The notes under the pieces are model-generated. The model ran no database searches and was not told where the DNA came from. It worked only from the letters and a program-made list of their open reading frames with translations. Positions 10,331 to 20,338 of a stretch of DNA of 64,000 nucleotides are shown here, in pieces. The translations under genes were made by a program, and so were the position numbers. Source of the stretch: Azolla caroliniana (taxonomy: Eukaryota; Polypodiophyta); the NCBI GenBank assembly GCA_043228905.1, contig JBHGNT010000007.1, positions 8,122,001-8,186,000 on the forward strand. The letters run 5' to 3'. Position 1 is the stretch's first letter, and each line of letters begins with the position of its first letter.

Positions 10331-11248
10331 ATGGACGAATCATTTGACGGCATGTTCAAGCTCACCGGCTCCAACTATTCAGTATGGAAGTAGAAGATGA
10401 GGGACATGCTCATTGTTAAAGACCTCTGGCTGCCGGTTCAGTTCGGGGACAAGAGACCGGATAAAATCGACGCCGTGATATGGGAGGTGATGCACATGAA
10501 GACAACGGCGTACATACGGTGCTTCATCGACATGAGCCTATACAACAACTTCAATGAAGAGAGCAAGGCTCATGAGCTCTAGGAGAAGATCGGCATTATG
10601 TTTCAGAACAAAAATGTTGTCAATCAGGTGTCGGTATTCCGGAAGCTAGTAAGACTCTGGTACCAAGATGGCTCCAGCATGGCGCAGCATATGAATGCCT
10701 TCCAGGGGCTGATACACCAGGCAACTTCATTGGAAGTACCTCGTCGGCAAGAGGTACTTGCGCTACTCCTGCTCGGTTCCCTCCTGGATAGCTGGGAGAC
10801 GTTGGTTGTCACTTTGGGCAACGCCGGGCCGGAAGGAAAACGGTTATCCCTAGCAAGAGTAAAGTCGAGCTTGCTAGATGAGGAGGCGCGTCGGAAAGAC
10901 AAAGATACGAGCTCCGACTCCAAAGCGCTTCTTACCGAATCGGAACGTGGAAGACATAGAAACCGTAGTCCCCAGAACCAGGAGAAGTCGGGGACACGGT
11001 CAAAGTCAAGGGGAAGGCCTACTTGCTTCTATTGCGGCAAGCCGGGACACTTCCAAAAGAACTGTCGGCATTTCCATAAAGACAAGGAAACCGACGGTAC
11101 CGATTCGAAGCAAACCTCAGACCGGAATGGTAAAGACCGAAAGGGGCCGGACCGGAAGGGAACGACGGCAATCGCGGCAAGCGAAGAAGAGTTGATGCTC
11201 ATCACCGAGGAGAGTGAAATAAACCTTGCCGGCGACGAGATGACCTAG
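10331..11248 (+). pseudogene. A2 gag with zinc knuckle
   Basis: Starts MDESFDGMFKLTGSNYSVWK at ATG 10331 and stays in one frame to the protease. It includes the gag core (LGSLLDSWE) and the CCHC knuckle CFYCGKPGHFQKNC. Three TAG codons interrupt it: 10391-10393, 10580-10582 (Trp in related elements) and 11246-11248 (Trp before protease). There is no frameshift, so decay is by point mutation only. Confidence 0.9.
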
Positions 11249-12262
11249 GTGGTAGACTCCGGAGCGTCGTTCCACCTTACCCCGGACCGGAAATGCTTCT
11301 CATCCTATTCAACCGGTGATCACGGTTGTGTCCGGATGGGGAATGAAGGAACATGCCGAATTGTCAGCATAGGAGACGTGTGGCTGACAACACCAACCGG
11401 ATGCAAGTTGCTGCTGAAGGATGTCCGGCACGTTCCGAAAGTTTGTCTGAACCTGATATCAGCCGGTCGGCTAGATGATGAAGGCTACACGGGTAGCATC
11501 CGGAACGGTGTCATGAAGTTCAGCAAAGGGAGCCTGATTGTTGCTCGGGCCCGGAAGGTAAGCACATTGTACCTGATGAATGCTCGGTTATGTCCGGAAG
11601 AAGTGAACATGGCATCCGACACTCCCGGTGAGCTAATGCACAAGAGGTTGTGTCACATGAGCGAGAAGGGGAAGAAGAGGCTTGCAGACGACAACCTCAT
11701 TCCAGTGAAGAACGTGCACTTGGAGAAGTGCACTGATTGTCTGGCCGGTAAGCAGAACCGGACCTCCTTCCGACCAAGGCGACCGATGAGACATAATGCA
11801 CCACTGGAGTTGGTGCATACGGATGTGTGTCAAGTAGACACGAAGTCACATGCCGGAGCGCAGTACTTCGTGACGTTCATAGATGACCACAGCCGGAAGT
11901 TGTGGGCCACACCGTTGAAGACAAAGGATCAGGAGTTATCCGTCTTCAAAGAGCTCCACGCGAGAGTGGAAAGAGAAACCGGCCGGAAGCTGAAGGCGGT
12001 TCGAGCAGATAACGGAGGAGAGTACCGGGGGCAGTTCGAGGAGTACTGCCGCTCGAAGGGAATCTGGCTCGAATTTACCGTGCCGAAGACGCCGGAACTA
12101 AACGGACTGGCCGAGAGGATGAACTGGACCATAATGGAGAGGGGCCGGAGTATGCTAGCGCATGCAAAACTACCCAAGAAGTTTTGGGCTGAGGCATTGT
12201 CGACGGCGACATATGTGATAAATAGATCACCCTCAGTACCCTTGGACAGAGACACGCCATAG
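11249..12262 (+). pseudogene. A2 protease and integrase core
   Basis: Contains VVDSGASFHLTPD (protease), the zinc-binding pre-integrase domain (MHKRLCHMSEKG ... CTDCLAGKQ), and the integrase core with HTDVCQVD, RADNGGEYRG and NGLAERMN, which supply the D, D and E residues. It is in the same frame as gag and ends at a TAG (12260-12262) in the place of a Gln codon (TP-Q-RVWTG). Parts of it are nearly identical to A1 8594-9420. Confidence 0.9.
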
Positions 12263-13506
12263 AGAGTATGGACCGGTAAGGAAGTATCCTACCGGCATCT
12301 GAAGGTGTTCGGGTGTCTCGCGTACGTGCATGTAGCTAAGGACCGGAGAGGAAAGTTAGATCCAAAGTCCCGGCCATGCATATTCCTCGGTTACAGTGAC
12401 GATGAGTTCAGCTACCGAGTGTGGGACCTGGTCGACAAGAAGGTATTCCGGAGTCGAGATATTATCTTCATGGAGGACAAGACGCTCGTTGACTGGGAGT
12501 CGGAGAAGAAGATAATGAACCCCGAGTCGACCGGTAAGGATCGACTCTACGATGAGCAGACCCAACTGGCAAGAGACCGGTTAGCACTCGAGGGACCAAC
12601 CGGTTACGATGAGGATACCGAACAGGCTGAAGGAGAAGTAGAGGAAGCTGAAACCGGAACCGGCCAAGACCCCGAATCGGATTCGGATGAAGAGCAAATG
12701 GAGGAGCCGGTTACTGAAGCCCGAAGACGGAGATATCCTCTCAGAGAGAGAAGGGCGCCCCGGAGATTTCCGGATGCAGAGCATGTTCTGCTAACCAATG
12801 AGGGGGAGCCGGAAAGCTTCGAAGAAGCGAAGGATGACACCCACAGCCGCAAATGGTTAAGTGCCATGCAGGATGAGATGGATTCCCTGCATGAGAACCA
12901 TATGTACGAATTGGTGGAGTTGCCGAAAGGAAAGCGGGTACTCCGAAACAAGTGGGTGTACAAGTTAAAACCGGGAGATGCCGGCAACCCCCCGAGATAC
13001 AAAGCCAGGATCGTGGTGAATGGGTTCCAGCAGAAAAAGGGCGTGGACTTTGACGAGATATTTTCCCCAGTAGTAAAGATGACCTCCATCCGGACGGTGC
13101 TGAGTATAGCGGCAAGCATGGGCCTCGAGGTAGAATAGCTGGACGTGAAGACGGCATTCCTTCACGGCAACCTTGAAGAGGAGATCTACATGCAGCAACC
13201 GAAAGGATTCGTGGAGAAAGGGAAGGAACACCTGGTTTGCCGATTGAAGAAGATCCTCTACGGGTTGAAGCAAGCCCCCCAGCAATGGTACCGGAAGTTC
13301 GACTCCTTCATGGCCGATCAAGGGTACCACAAGACGCAGGCCGATCACTGCATGTTTGTGAAGAAGTTCGGAGGCAACTTCCTGATACTCCTTCTGTACG
13401 TGGATGACATGTTGATCGTCGAACGGGACCAAGTCAAAATACGGATGTTGAAGAAGGCTCTCAACCGGACCTTCTCAATGAAAGACTTGGGTTCGGCAAG
13501 ACAGAT
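12263..13506 (+). pseudogene. A2 integrase C-terminus and reverse transcriptase, first part
   Basis: The frame continues through the copia integrase C-terminal part (FGCLAYVHV, CIFLGYSDDEF), an acidic linker, then RT (LRNKWVYKLKPG, YKARIVVNGFQQKKGVDFDE, LDVKTAFLHGN, LYGLKQAPQQWY). The palm motif LLLYVDDMLI lies at about 13393-13422. A TAG at 13136-13138 replaces the Gln before LDVKTAF. The coding region is cut at 13506 by element B and resumes at 19461. Confidence 0.9.
13502..13506. repeat. target-site duplication CAGAT of element B, left copy
   Basis: CAGAT recurs at 19456-19460, immediately after the 3' LTR of B. It confirms a single insertion event into the A2 RT gene. Confidence 0.95.
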
Positions 13507-13834
13507 TGTTGAGCGGCAAGCTCAACCGGAGCCGGATCGGCCGAATAAGCCGGAGCCGGTAAGCGAGACAGATCGGGCGAAATAGATCGGTATGACGGTG
13601 AGCAACCGAACCGGCAAGCAGTGGAGGTCGGGTGCAATCCGTAACCGGCAGTCCAATCGGAAGCCTAGTATAGGATAGACTACTAGGTAGCTATAGTCTC
13701 GTAGTAAGTGTCAGATGCTCGTGTGAGCATTGAAGTACATGGTACTTCTGTCAGTCCCAAGAGGACTTGTATAAATAGTGCGACTTAGCACAGTGTGTAT
13801 ATAGAGTCTAGATATAATTTTGAAATTACGTTCT

Positions 13835-13879
<45 letters not shown>

Positions 13880-13919
13880 TGTTCTCTGTTTTACACTTCC
13901 GCAAACACTCACGTTTACA
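13507..13919 (+). repeat. 5' LTR of B
   Basis: 413 bp, TGTTGAGCGGCAAGC to CACGTTTACA. It contains a TATA-like TGTATAAATAGTG near 13769-13780 and a (TC)n tract at about 13839-13876. Confidence 0.95.
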
Positions 13920-13931
13920 TGGTATCAGAGT
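13920..13931 (+). other. primer-binding site of B
   Basis: TGGTATCAGAGT directly follows the 5' LTR; it is complementary to initiator tRNA-Met with a change at the last base. Confidence 0.85.
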
Positions 13932-14013
13932 GCGAGGGTTGAGAACCTCTGCTGCAGACATTTACTCTTGAGAAGAAAACCCTAACAGGTCGAAAACAGA
14001 CACAGTAGAAGAC

Positions 14014-15020
14014 ATGGATAGAGGCATGGCTACATCGCTCCCGGTGGAGAAGCTCGACAGGAGCAACTACGCATCCTGGTCTTACAAGATGCACCAGTAC
14101 CTGCTTGGACACGGGTACTGGAGTTATGTCGAAGGAGCGAATGATGCGGCACCCGACTCGGCACACAAGGACTTCCCGGTATGGGAACAGGCGGCAAGCA
14201 GGGTGATGTACTGCTTCGCGTCCAGTGTCGGCGATCAACTGCTCAGCCACATCCGTGATGCCAAGACACCAAAGGATGCTTAGGGGAACCTGAAAAAGGT
14301 TTTCGCCACAAGCACCACTGCCCGGAAGTTGCAACTCAGACAGGAGTTGAGCAATGTTCGACAGAAGAACATGTCCGTGGCAGACTACACGGGCCGGATA
14401 AAGGAGATCTACGACTCGCTCGCCTCTATCAATGTTACCGTAGAGGAAGATGAGATGGTGCAGGTATGTCTCGGAGGCCTAGCTTCCAAGTTCAGAGCAT
14501 TCCGGACTGCGGTGTGTACAAGGGAGAATACCCCCTCATTCTTCGACTTACAGTCGATGGTCCTTGTAGAGGAGAACCACGCCGGTGCATCTACCAGTGC
14601 ATCCCCGGACAGCCGAATGTTGTACACGGGAACGGATCGGTTCCGTGGGCGTGGTGGAAGAGGTGGGTCGGCACGCAATGGAGGCGGCCGGCAAGAGCAG
14701 GAACGGAGGCACTATGAGTGTGCCGACAACAGTTCCGGGACTTCCACAAGCAGGGGGAGTCAAGGCGGTGCCGGAGTCCCGCAAGACAAATCCGCTACGG
14801 AATGCTGGTACTGTGGCAAAAAAGGCCACAGGGAAAGCGAGTGTTGGAGAAAGCATGCCGATTCAGACAAATCCGGATCCGGCAAGACCGGTAAGGATGG
14901 CCGGCAAAACTCACACTACGCAAACGGATCAGGAGGATCCGGAACCGGAAAGGCCGGTAAGGGGCCAGCCTTGGTGATGAATCACAAGGCAAACTCAATG
15001 AAGAAGACCACTTCCAAAAC
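14014..15020 (+). pseudogene. B gag with zinc knuckle
   Basis: ATG 14014 begins MDRGMATSLPVEKLDRSNYA. The gag core follows (YLLGHGYWSYVEGA, RQELSNVRQKNMSVADYTGR, LGGLASKF), then a Gly/Ser-rich linker and a CCHC knuckle CWYCGKKGHRESEC at about 14803-14844. One TAG (14281-14283) replaces a Trp codon (DA-W-GNLKKVF in related gags). Gag packages the element RNA into virus-like particles in the cytoplasm. Confidence 0.9.
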
Positions 15021-16121
15021 GGAGGAAGTGTGGTATGTTGATTCCGACGCGTCGAACCACATGACGAGCCACAAAGAGTGGTTCTCCTTTCTGGAGAAAC
15101 CGGATCAACCAGGAGTAGTCGAAACCGGAGACGACACTCCTCACCCAATCGTGCACGTCGGAGAAGTCTCTCTAAGCCATGTCGTACATAAAGGGAAGCT
15201 GATGAACGTATTACACGTTCCGACAATCACGAAGAACCTGGTGTCCGTCGGTCAGATTGTCGACCAGGGGATGCAGGTGCGGTTTACGCACCTCGGGTGC
15301 TTCATTGAGGATGAGGGCGAAGTCATTGCGCAAGGGCGCAGAGACGGGAGGATGTTTATCCTCAACACCAATGACTTTGGCTCCACTCTGTTCGCGAAAC
15401 GACAAAAGGTTAAGTCGGACATCAACCTATGGCACAAGCGGATAGGCCACGTCAACTACCGGAGGCTTCAAGACCTGCAAACGAAACAAGTCGTTTTCGG
15501 TTTGCCGAAGTTCAGCGGCCGGAGAGCCGAAATTTGTGAAGCCTGCCAACTTGGGAAGCAACACCGGCTTCCATTCCCCACCGAACGGAACCGGAGCCAT
15601 AACAAGCTCGATCTCATCCATTCGGATGTGTGGGGACCGGCACAAAGTGTAAGCTTTGGCGGGAGCCGATACTTCATCTCCTTCATCGACGACTATACTC
15701 GACATACTTGGATCTACCTCATTGAGCGGAAGAGCGAAGTCTTCGACTGTTTCCAGAGCCTCCAGAAGATGGTGGAACGGGAATCGGAGAGGAAGATCAA
15801 ATGCCTTCGGTCGGATGGCGGAAAGGAGTATTTTTTCGGCCAATTCACCAGTTATATGTAGCAGAAGGGAATTCGGCGAGAGTTCAGCTGCAGATACACA
15901 CCGGAGCAAACGGTGTGGCCGAAAGGAAGAACCAGACACTCGTCGAAGCGGCAAGGGCAATGCTAGAGGAGAAGAGCATGCCCCGGTTCTACTGGGCGGA
16001 GACGGTCCGGACGGCCGTCTACATACAAAACCGCATTGGTGACAAGGTGTAAGCTCATGAGCTGTATTTCGGGCGCAAGCCGAACTTAAGACACCTTCGG
16101 ATATTCAGCAACATAGCGTAT
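15021..16121 (+). pseudogene. B protease and integrase
   Basis: The protease motif reads VDSDASNHMTS, so the catalytic DSG has become DSD (Gly to Asp). The pre-integrase (LWHKRIGHVNYRRLQ, CEACQLGKQH) and integrase core follow with HSDVWGPA and RSDGGKEY. A TAG at 15859-15861 and a 1-base deletion near 15908 (in YTPEQ-NG) break the frame. The downstream frame carries NGVAERKNQTLVEAARAML up to a TAA at 16050-16052, then AHELYFGRKP and the integrase C-terminus. Confidence 0.9.
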
Positions 16122-18275
16122 GTGCATGTGCCGGATCAGAAGCGGAGAAAGCTGGATGCAAAATCGGAAAAATGCATCCTAGTCGGCTATGCTCAAGAGC
16201 AAAAGGGGTATAAGTGTTATAACCCCCGGACGAAGGAAGTCCGAGTTAGCCGGGATGTCGAGTTCGATGAATCGGCATCTTGTTACTCCGTACCGACTCC
16301 GACTTCTGATCCCGACCCAATGACGGAAGATCAGGCCAGTGAGCCTGAATCAGCCCTGGCAGAGGATGATGAAGTCGGGACTCTAGATGAGAGTCCGGAA
16401 TCGTTACGGTTGAGTGGACCGAACGAGCGACTGAGTCGGTTGGACCAGTCGGATGAAGAGACGGCAAGTGGTGGAGACTCTGTCGTGCTCTCCCCGCGCA
16501 AGGAACCGAGGAAACGGTTCACACGCAAAGAGAAGGGGAAGAGGAAGATGCCGGAATTCGAAACCGGCAACGATGAGTCAGATCGATGCGTATCCGACTC
16601 CGGAAAGGAGAAAGGCGGATCTTCAGCAACGAAGACCGAACTGGCCAAGAAGGGCCTCAAATCAGGTGACAGTGCGTTGCGCCGATCAACCCGCCAGAAG
16701 GATCCCGTCATGCGGTACGGGTACAATGAATACATGGCGCATCATTATGCGTACATGACTAAGGTGACAGAAGTGCGTGAGCCGGAGAGCTACGCAGAAG
16801 CGGAAAAGGACGCAAATTGGCGTGCCGCTATGGACGAAGAAATGCGGGCACTCGATGCCAACGAAACTTGGGACCTAGTTGATCCTCCCCGTCACTGTAA
16901 ACCGATCGGATGCAAGTGGGTGTACAAGGTCAAGTACAACGCCGACGGTTCTGTTAACCGGTACAAAGCCCGGTTAGTGGCGAAGGGATACGCGCAGACC
17001 CACGGAATCGACTACGACGAGACCTTCGCTCCTGTGGCGAAGATGACGACGGTTCGTGTGGTACTGGCGGTTGCTGCGGCAAGGGGGTGGCATCTTCACC
17101 AGATGGATGTGAAGAATGCCTTCCTTCAAGGAGAGCTTGAAGAAGAAGTCTTTATGACTCAGCCCCCCGGATTTCAATCGGAGATGAACAAATCGGCGGT
17201 ATGCCGACTGAAGAAGTCACTTTACGGCTTGAAGCAAGCCCCCCGAGCTTGGAACGCGAAGATCACGCACCGGTTGCGTAAGCTGGGGTTTGTTGTCTCT
17301 AAGTCGGACTCTTCGTTGTTCATCCGGCAAGGCTCTGACGGTCCGGTATGTATACTCTTGTATGTGGATGATTTAGTCATCACCGGACCGGGTCTTCCGG
17401 AAATCAATCGCGTCAAGTCCCAGTTGTCGGACGCATTCGAAATGAAGGACCTAGGGGACCTTCATTATTTTCTTGGGATCGAAGTGATCCGGACCCCCGA
17501 CGGCATATTGCTCTCACAACGACATTACGTGTTGAATATGTTGTATAAGTTCGGCATGACGGATTGTCGACCTGTCTCCACACCCCTGGACTGGAACCAG
17601 AAGCTCCGTCCTAACTCCGGACCGACCTGCAATCAGAAACGGTTCCGACAGGTTGTCGGAAGCCTGATCTACTTAACCATCACCCGATCCGACATCAGCT
17701 ATCCGGTCGACATGGTAAGTCAGTTCATGCAGAAGCCGACCGTGGAGCACCTTCAATGCGCGCAACGAATATTACGGTATGTCAGCGGCACTAAGGACCG
17801 GGGTCTGCTATACCGGCGAGGTATACCCGAAGAGCTTGTCGGTTACACAGATGTTGATTGGGCCGGCGATGCGTCTGATCGCCGCTCCACTTCCGGATAC
17901 ATGTTCTCCATAGGTAGTGCGGTCGTTGCGTGGAGCAGCAAGAAGCAGCCCACAGTGGCTTTGTCAAGCACTGAGGCTGAGTACCAGGCCGCTACCGTTG
18001 CCACTTGTGAAGCCATTTGGCTTCGGCGACTGTTGTGAGACTTGCGGATCGAGGTACCGACCCCGATCCCGATTTACTGCGATAACATGAGCAGCCTGCA
18101 GCTCGCCAGGAACCCTGTGTTCCATGCTCGCACAAAGCACATCGAGGTGCACTACCACTTGGTGCGTGAGCGCCTGAGCGGTGAAGTTGACCTACGATAT
18201 GTTCATACAGATCGGCAAGTTGCCGACATCTTCACCAAGGTGCTCGGATCGGACAAGTTGCAGCACTTTATCTAG
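16122..18275 (+). pseudogene. B reverse transcriptase and RNase H
   Basis: A 638-codon open frame (16122-18038) contains the end of integrase (KCILVGYAQEQKGYKCYNP), an acidic linker, RT (GCKWVYKVKYNADGSVNRYK, MDVKNAFLQGELEEEVFM, LYGLKQAPRAW, ICILLYVDDLVI with the YVDD catalytic pair) and the RNase H start (GYTDVDWAGD, ALSSTEAEYQA). A TGA at 18036-18038 replaces an Arg codon. The frame then continues with DLRIEVPTPIPIYCDN and ARTKHIEVHYH to the true end at 18273-18275. RT palm and RNase H acidic residues are intact. Confidence 0.93.
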
Positions 18276-18299
18276 ATCCTTGGTATTCAGCATCTCGAC

Positions 18300-19052
18300 G
18301 TGCCGCACTTGAGGGGGAGAAGCAAGGGCAAAGTCTCTACCGAAACGGTCAAAGGCCAAAAAATCGTTGAACCCGTCGGAAAGAGGAGAGCCGGAAGAAG
18401 AGGAAACAAGAAGATGAAGGAAGCCGAGTCGACGAAGGAAGTCAACACATCCGAACAGGTCGGAGTAAGCGGCTGTGAAGAAGAGTTGTGCACTCAGGAG
18501 GAGAAGTGCATGTTGTGCGGAGGTCATCACGACGGTACTGACCATGATACAGAGTTGAATGACGAATTCGATTTCGGTTCACCGGTTGAAGAAGTCGAGG
18601 GAAGCATGGAGAAAGCCAAGACTCGGAAGTGGTCCGATGTGGTGAGAGGCCTGGAGCCGGAAGTCGAATCGGAGTGTACCGATTCGGACAAGAGCTTGAA
18701 CGAGTCGGAGACAGCTGACTCGGATCAACAGATGGATCCGGATGAGTCGGATCGACTAAAGGCCAAGGGGACACGGACACAGCAGAAGTCGATGCCATCG
18801 TGGGAGAACCGACGGATCGGCAAGCACCGGAGTCACAGCAACGTGAGTGCTAAGATGGGCCTATTGAGCAGACATGGCGACCGAGAGGGTCGAGGCGCGC
18901 AGAACCAAAGGGGTCGCGGCAAACGGGACCAGACCGGACGAGGAGCGCAAGCAAGGCGGAGTGACGCCAGGAGAAGTCGGTTGGAAGAACTGACTGCCAC
19001 AAAGGTCGACACTACGACCCCACCTCAGGTTGAGCTTGAGGGGGAGTGTTGA
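18300..19052 (+). CDS. extra ORF between RNase H and 3' LTR of element B
   Basis: An intact 250-codon frame follows the RNase H stop by 24 bases and ends with a TGA formed by the first bases of the 3' LTR. The product is highly charged: a basic N-terminus (RGRSKGK, KRRAGRRGNKKMK), a short Cys/His cluster CMLCGGHHDGTDH, an acidic Ser/Asp-rich centre (DSDKSLNESETADSDQQMD) and a basic RGRGK-containing C-terminus. I recognise no family and see no membrane segment, so it does not look like an envelope protein. The block lies between two copies of a 12-bp polypurine motif, and a second copy of its 3' half exists at 62153-62483. It may be a third gene or a captured segment; expression is unknown. 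Confidence 0.55.
   Translation: MPHLRGRSKGKVSTETVKGQKIVEPVGKRRAGRRGNKKMKEAESTKEVNTSEQVGVSGCEEELCTQEEKCMLCGGHHDGTDHDTELNDEFDFGSPVEEVEGSMEKAKTRKWSDVVRGLEPEVESECTDSDKSLNESETADSDQQMDPDESDRLKAKGTRTQQKSMPSWENRRIGKHRSHSNVSAKMGLLSRHGDREGRGAQNQRGRGKRDQTGRGAQARRSDARRSRLEELTATKVDTTTPPQVELEGEC
18308..18319 (+). repeat. internal polypurine-tract copy of B
   Basis: CTTGAGGGGGAG, identical to the tract abutting the 3' LTR (19035-19046), 727 bp upstream of it. This copy is at the usual copia spacing after the RNase H stop, so it is probably the ancestral polypurine tract. Confidence 0.75.
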
Positions 19053-19067
19053 GCGGCAAGCTCAACC
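19028..19067 (+). repeat. perfect 11-bp inverted repeat enclosing the polypurine tract and LTR start
   Basis: GGTTGAGCTTG (19028-19038) pairs with CAAGCTCAACC (19057-19067). The 18-nt loop contains most of the polypurine tract and the first bases of the 3' LTR. The right arm lies in the LTR and is also present at the 5' LTR. Confidence 0.9.
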
Positions 19068-19375
19068 GAAGCCGGATCGGCCGAATAAGCCGGAGCCGGT
19101 AAGCGAGACGGATCGGGCGAAACGGATCGGTATGACGGTGAGCAACCGAACCGGCAAGCAGTGGAGGCCGGGTGCAATTCGTAACCGGCAGTCCAATCGG
19201 AAGCCTAGTATAGGATAGACTACTAGGTAGCTATAGTCTCATAGTAAGTGTCAGATGCTCGTGTGAGCATTGAAGTACATGGTACTTCTATCAGTCCCAA
19301 GAGGACTTGTATAAATAGTGCTACTTAGCACAGTGTGTATATAGAGTCTTGATATAATTTTGAAATTACGTTCTG

Positions 19376-19413
<38 letters not shown>

Positions 19414-19455
19414 GTTGTTCTCTGTTTTACGCTTCCGCAAACACTCACGTTTACA
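19047..19455 (+). repeat. 3' LTR of B
   Basis: 409 bp, TGTTGAGCGG to CGTTTACA, preceded by a polypurine tract (19035-19046) and followed by the TSD CAGAT. The tract of TC repeats is shorter than in the 5' LTR. Confidence 0.95.
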
Positions 19456-19460
19456 CAGAT

Positions 19461-20328
19461 GTTGGGGATGCATATTATCCGGAACCGGTCAGTGAAGCAA
19501 TTATGGTTGTCACAGGAGAAGTACGTGACAAAGGTGCTTCACCGGTTCAACATGTCAGATGCGAAACCGGTCGGATCGACACTTTCGGCAAACTGCAAGC
19601 TATCTGGTAAGCAAAGCCCGAAGACGAAAGCAGAGAAGGCGGATATGATGAAGATTCCATATGCCTCTGCCGTCGGGAGCTTGATGTACGCAATGGTGTG
19701 TACCCGATCGGATATAGGATACGCAGTCGGAGTGGTGAGCCGGTTTATGAGCAATCCCGACAAGGAGCACTGGAACGCGGTCAAATGGATACTCCGGTAT
19801 TTGAAGGGCACTTCAAATATGTGTCTCTGATTCGGCTCCGGAAAACCTCAACTTGACGGTTTCACCAATTCGGACATGTCGGCTGATGTGGATACCAGCC
19901 GGTCTACATCCGGATATGTAATGACATATGCAGGGGAAGCTGTTTCGTGGCAGTCGAGGCTGTAGAAGACGGTTGCATTGTCAACCACGGAGGCGGAGTA
20001 CATGGCAATTGTGGAAGCCGGCAAGGAAATATTATGGATGAAGGACTTCATCGGAGAGCTCGGTATCCGGCAAGATGAATACCGACTCTATTGTGACAGT
20101 CAAAGTGCCATCCACCTTGCTAAGAATGCGGCCTACCATTCCTGGATGAAGCATATCCAGCGAAGGTATCACTGGATCCGGGAAAGAGAAGATGACCAGG
20201 AGTTCGCACTGACGAAGATCCACACGGCCAAGAACGGGTCAGATATGTTGACCAAAGTGTTGATACCCGACAAGCTGGATGCATGCCGGAAGAGGATCGG
20301 ACTAGTAAGACATCCCATGCCGGAGTGA
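19461..20328 (+). pseudogene. A2 reverse transcriptase (end) and RNase H
   Basis: Resumes after B with LGMHIIRNRSVKQLWLSQEK, then the RT C-terminus (IPYASAVGSLMYAMVCTRSD, HWNAVKWILRYLKGT) and RNase H (GFTNSDMSADVD, ALSTTEAEYMA, YCDSQSAIHLAKN, KHIQRRYHWIRE). TGA at 19828-19830 and TAG at 19963-19965 (Gln in the family) interrupt it. The frame ends at TGA 20326-20328, immediately before the polypurine tract. The A1/A2 recombination point may lie in this segment. Confidence 0.9.
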
Positions 20329-20337
20329 AGGGGGAGT
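20327..20337 (+). other. polypurine tract of A
   Basis: GAAGGGGGAG lies directly upstream of the 3' LTR start at 20339; this is the plus-strand DNA primer site. Confidence 0.85.
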
Positions 20338-20338
20338 T

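Larger units (their letters stand above)
13507..19455 (+). mobile_element. complete Ty1/copia element B nested in A2
   Basis: A 5.95-kb element with LTRs at 13507-13919 and 19047-19455, a tRNA-Met primer-binding site, gag, protease, integrase, RT and RNase H, an additional 3' ORF, and a polypurine tract abutting the 3' LTR. It is flanked by the TSD CAGAT. By eye the LTRs differ at about a dozen of 400 positions, mostly transitions. Four in-frame stops and one frameshift make it defective. Confidence 0.95.

Noticed and set aside
12604-13432. Minus-strand frames of 130-170 codons opposite A2 pol
   Set aside because: They are shadows of the GC-rich RT/integrase coding strand, with no domain of their own.
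18300-19052. Envelope-like gene as seen in some plant retroelements
   Set aside because: The product has no signal peptide, transmembrane segment or coiled coil that I can see; it is hydrophilic throughout.
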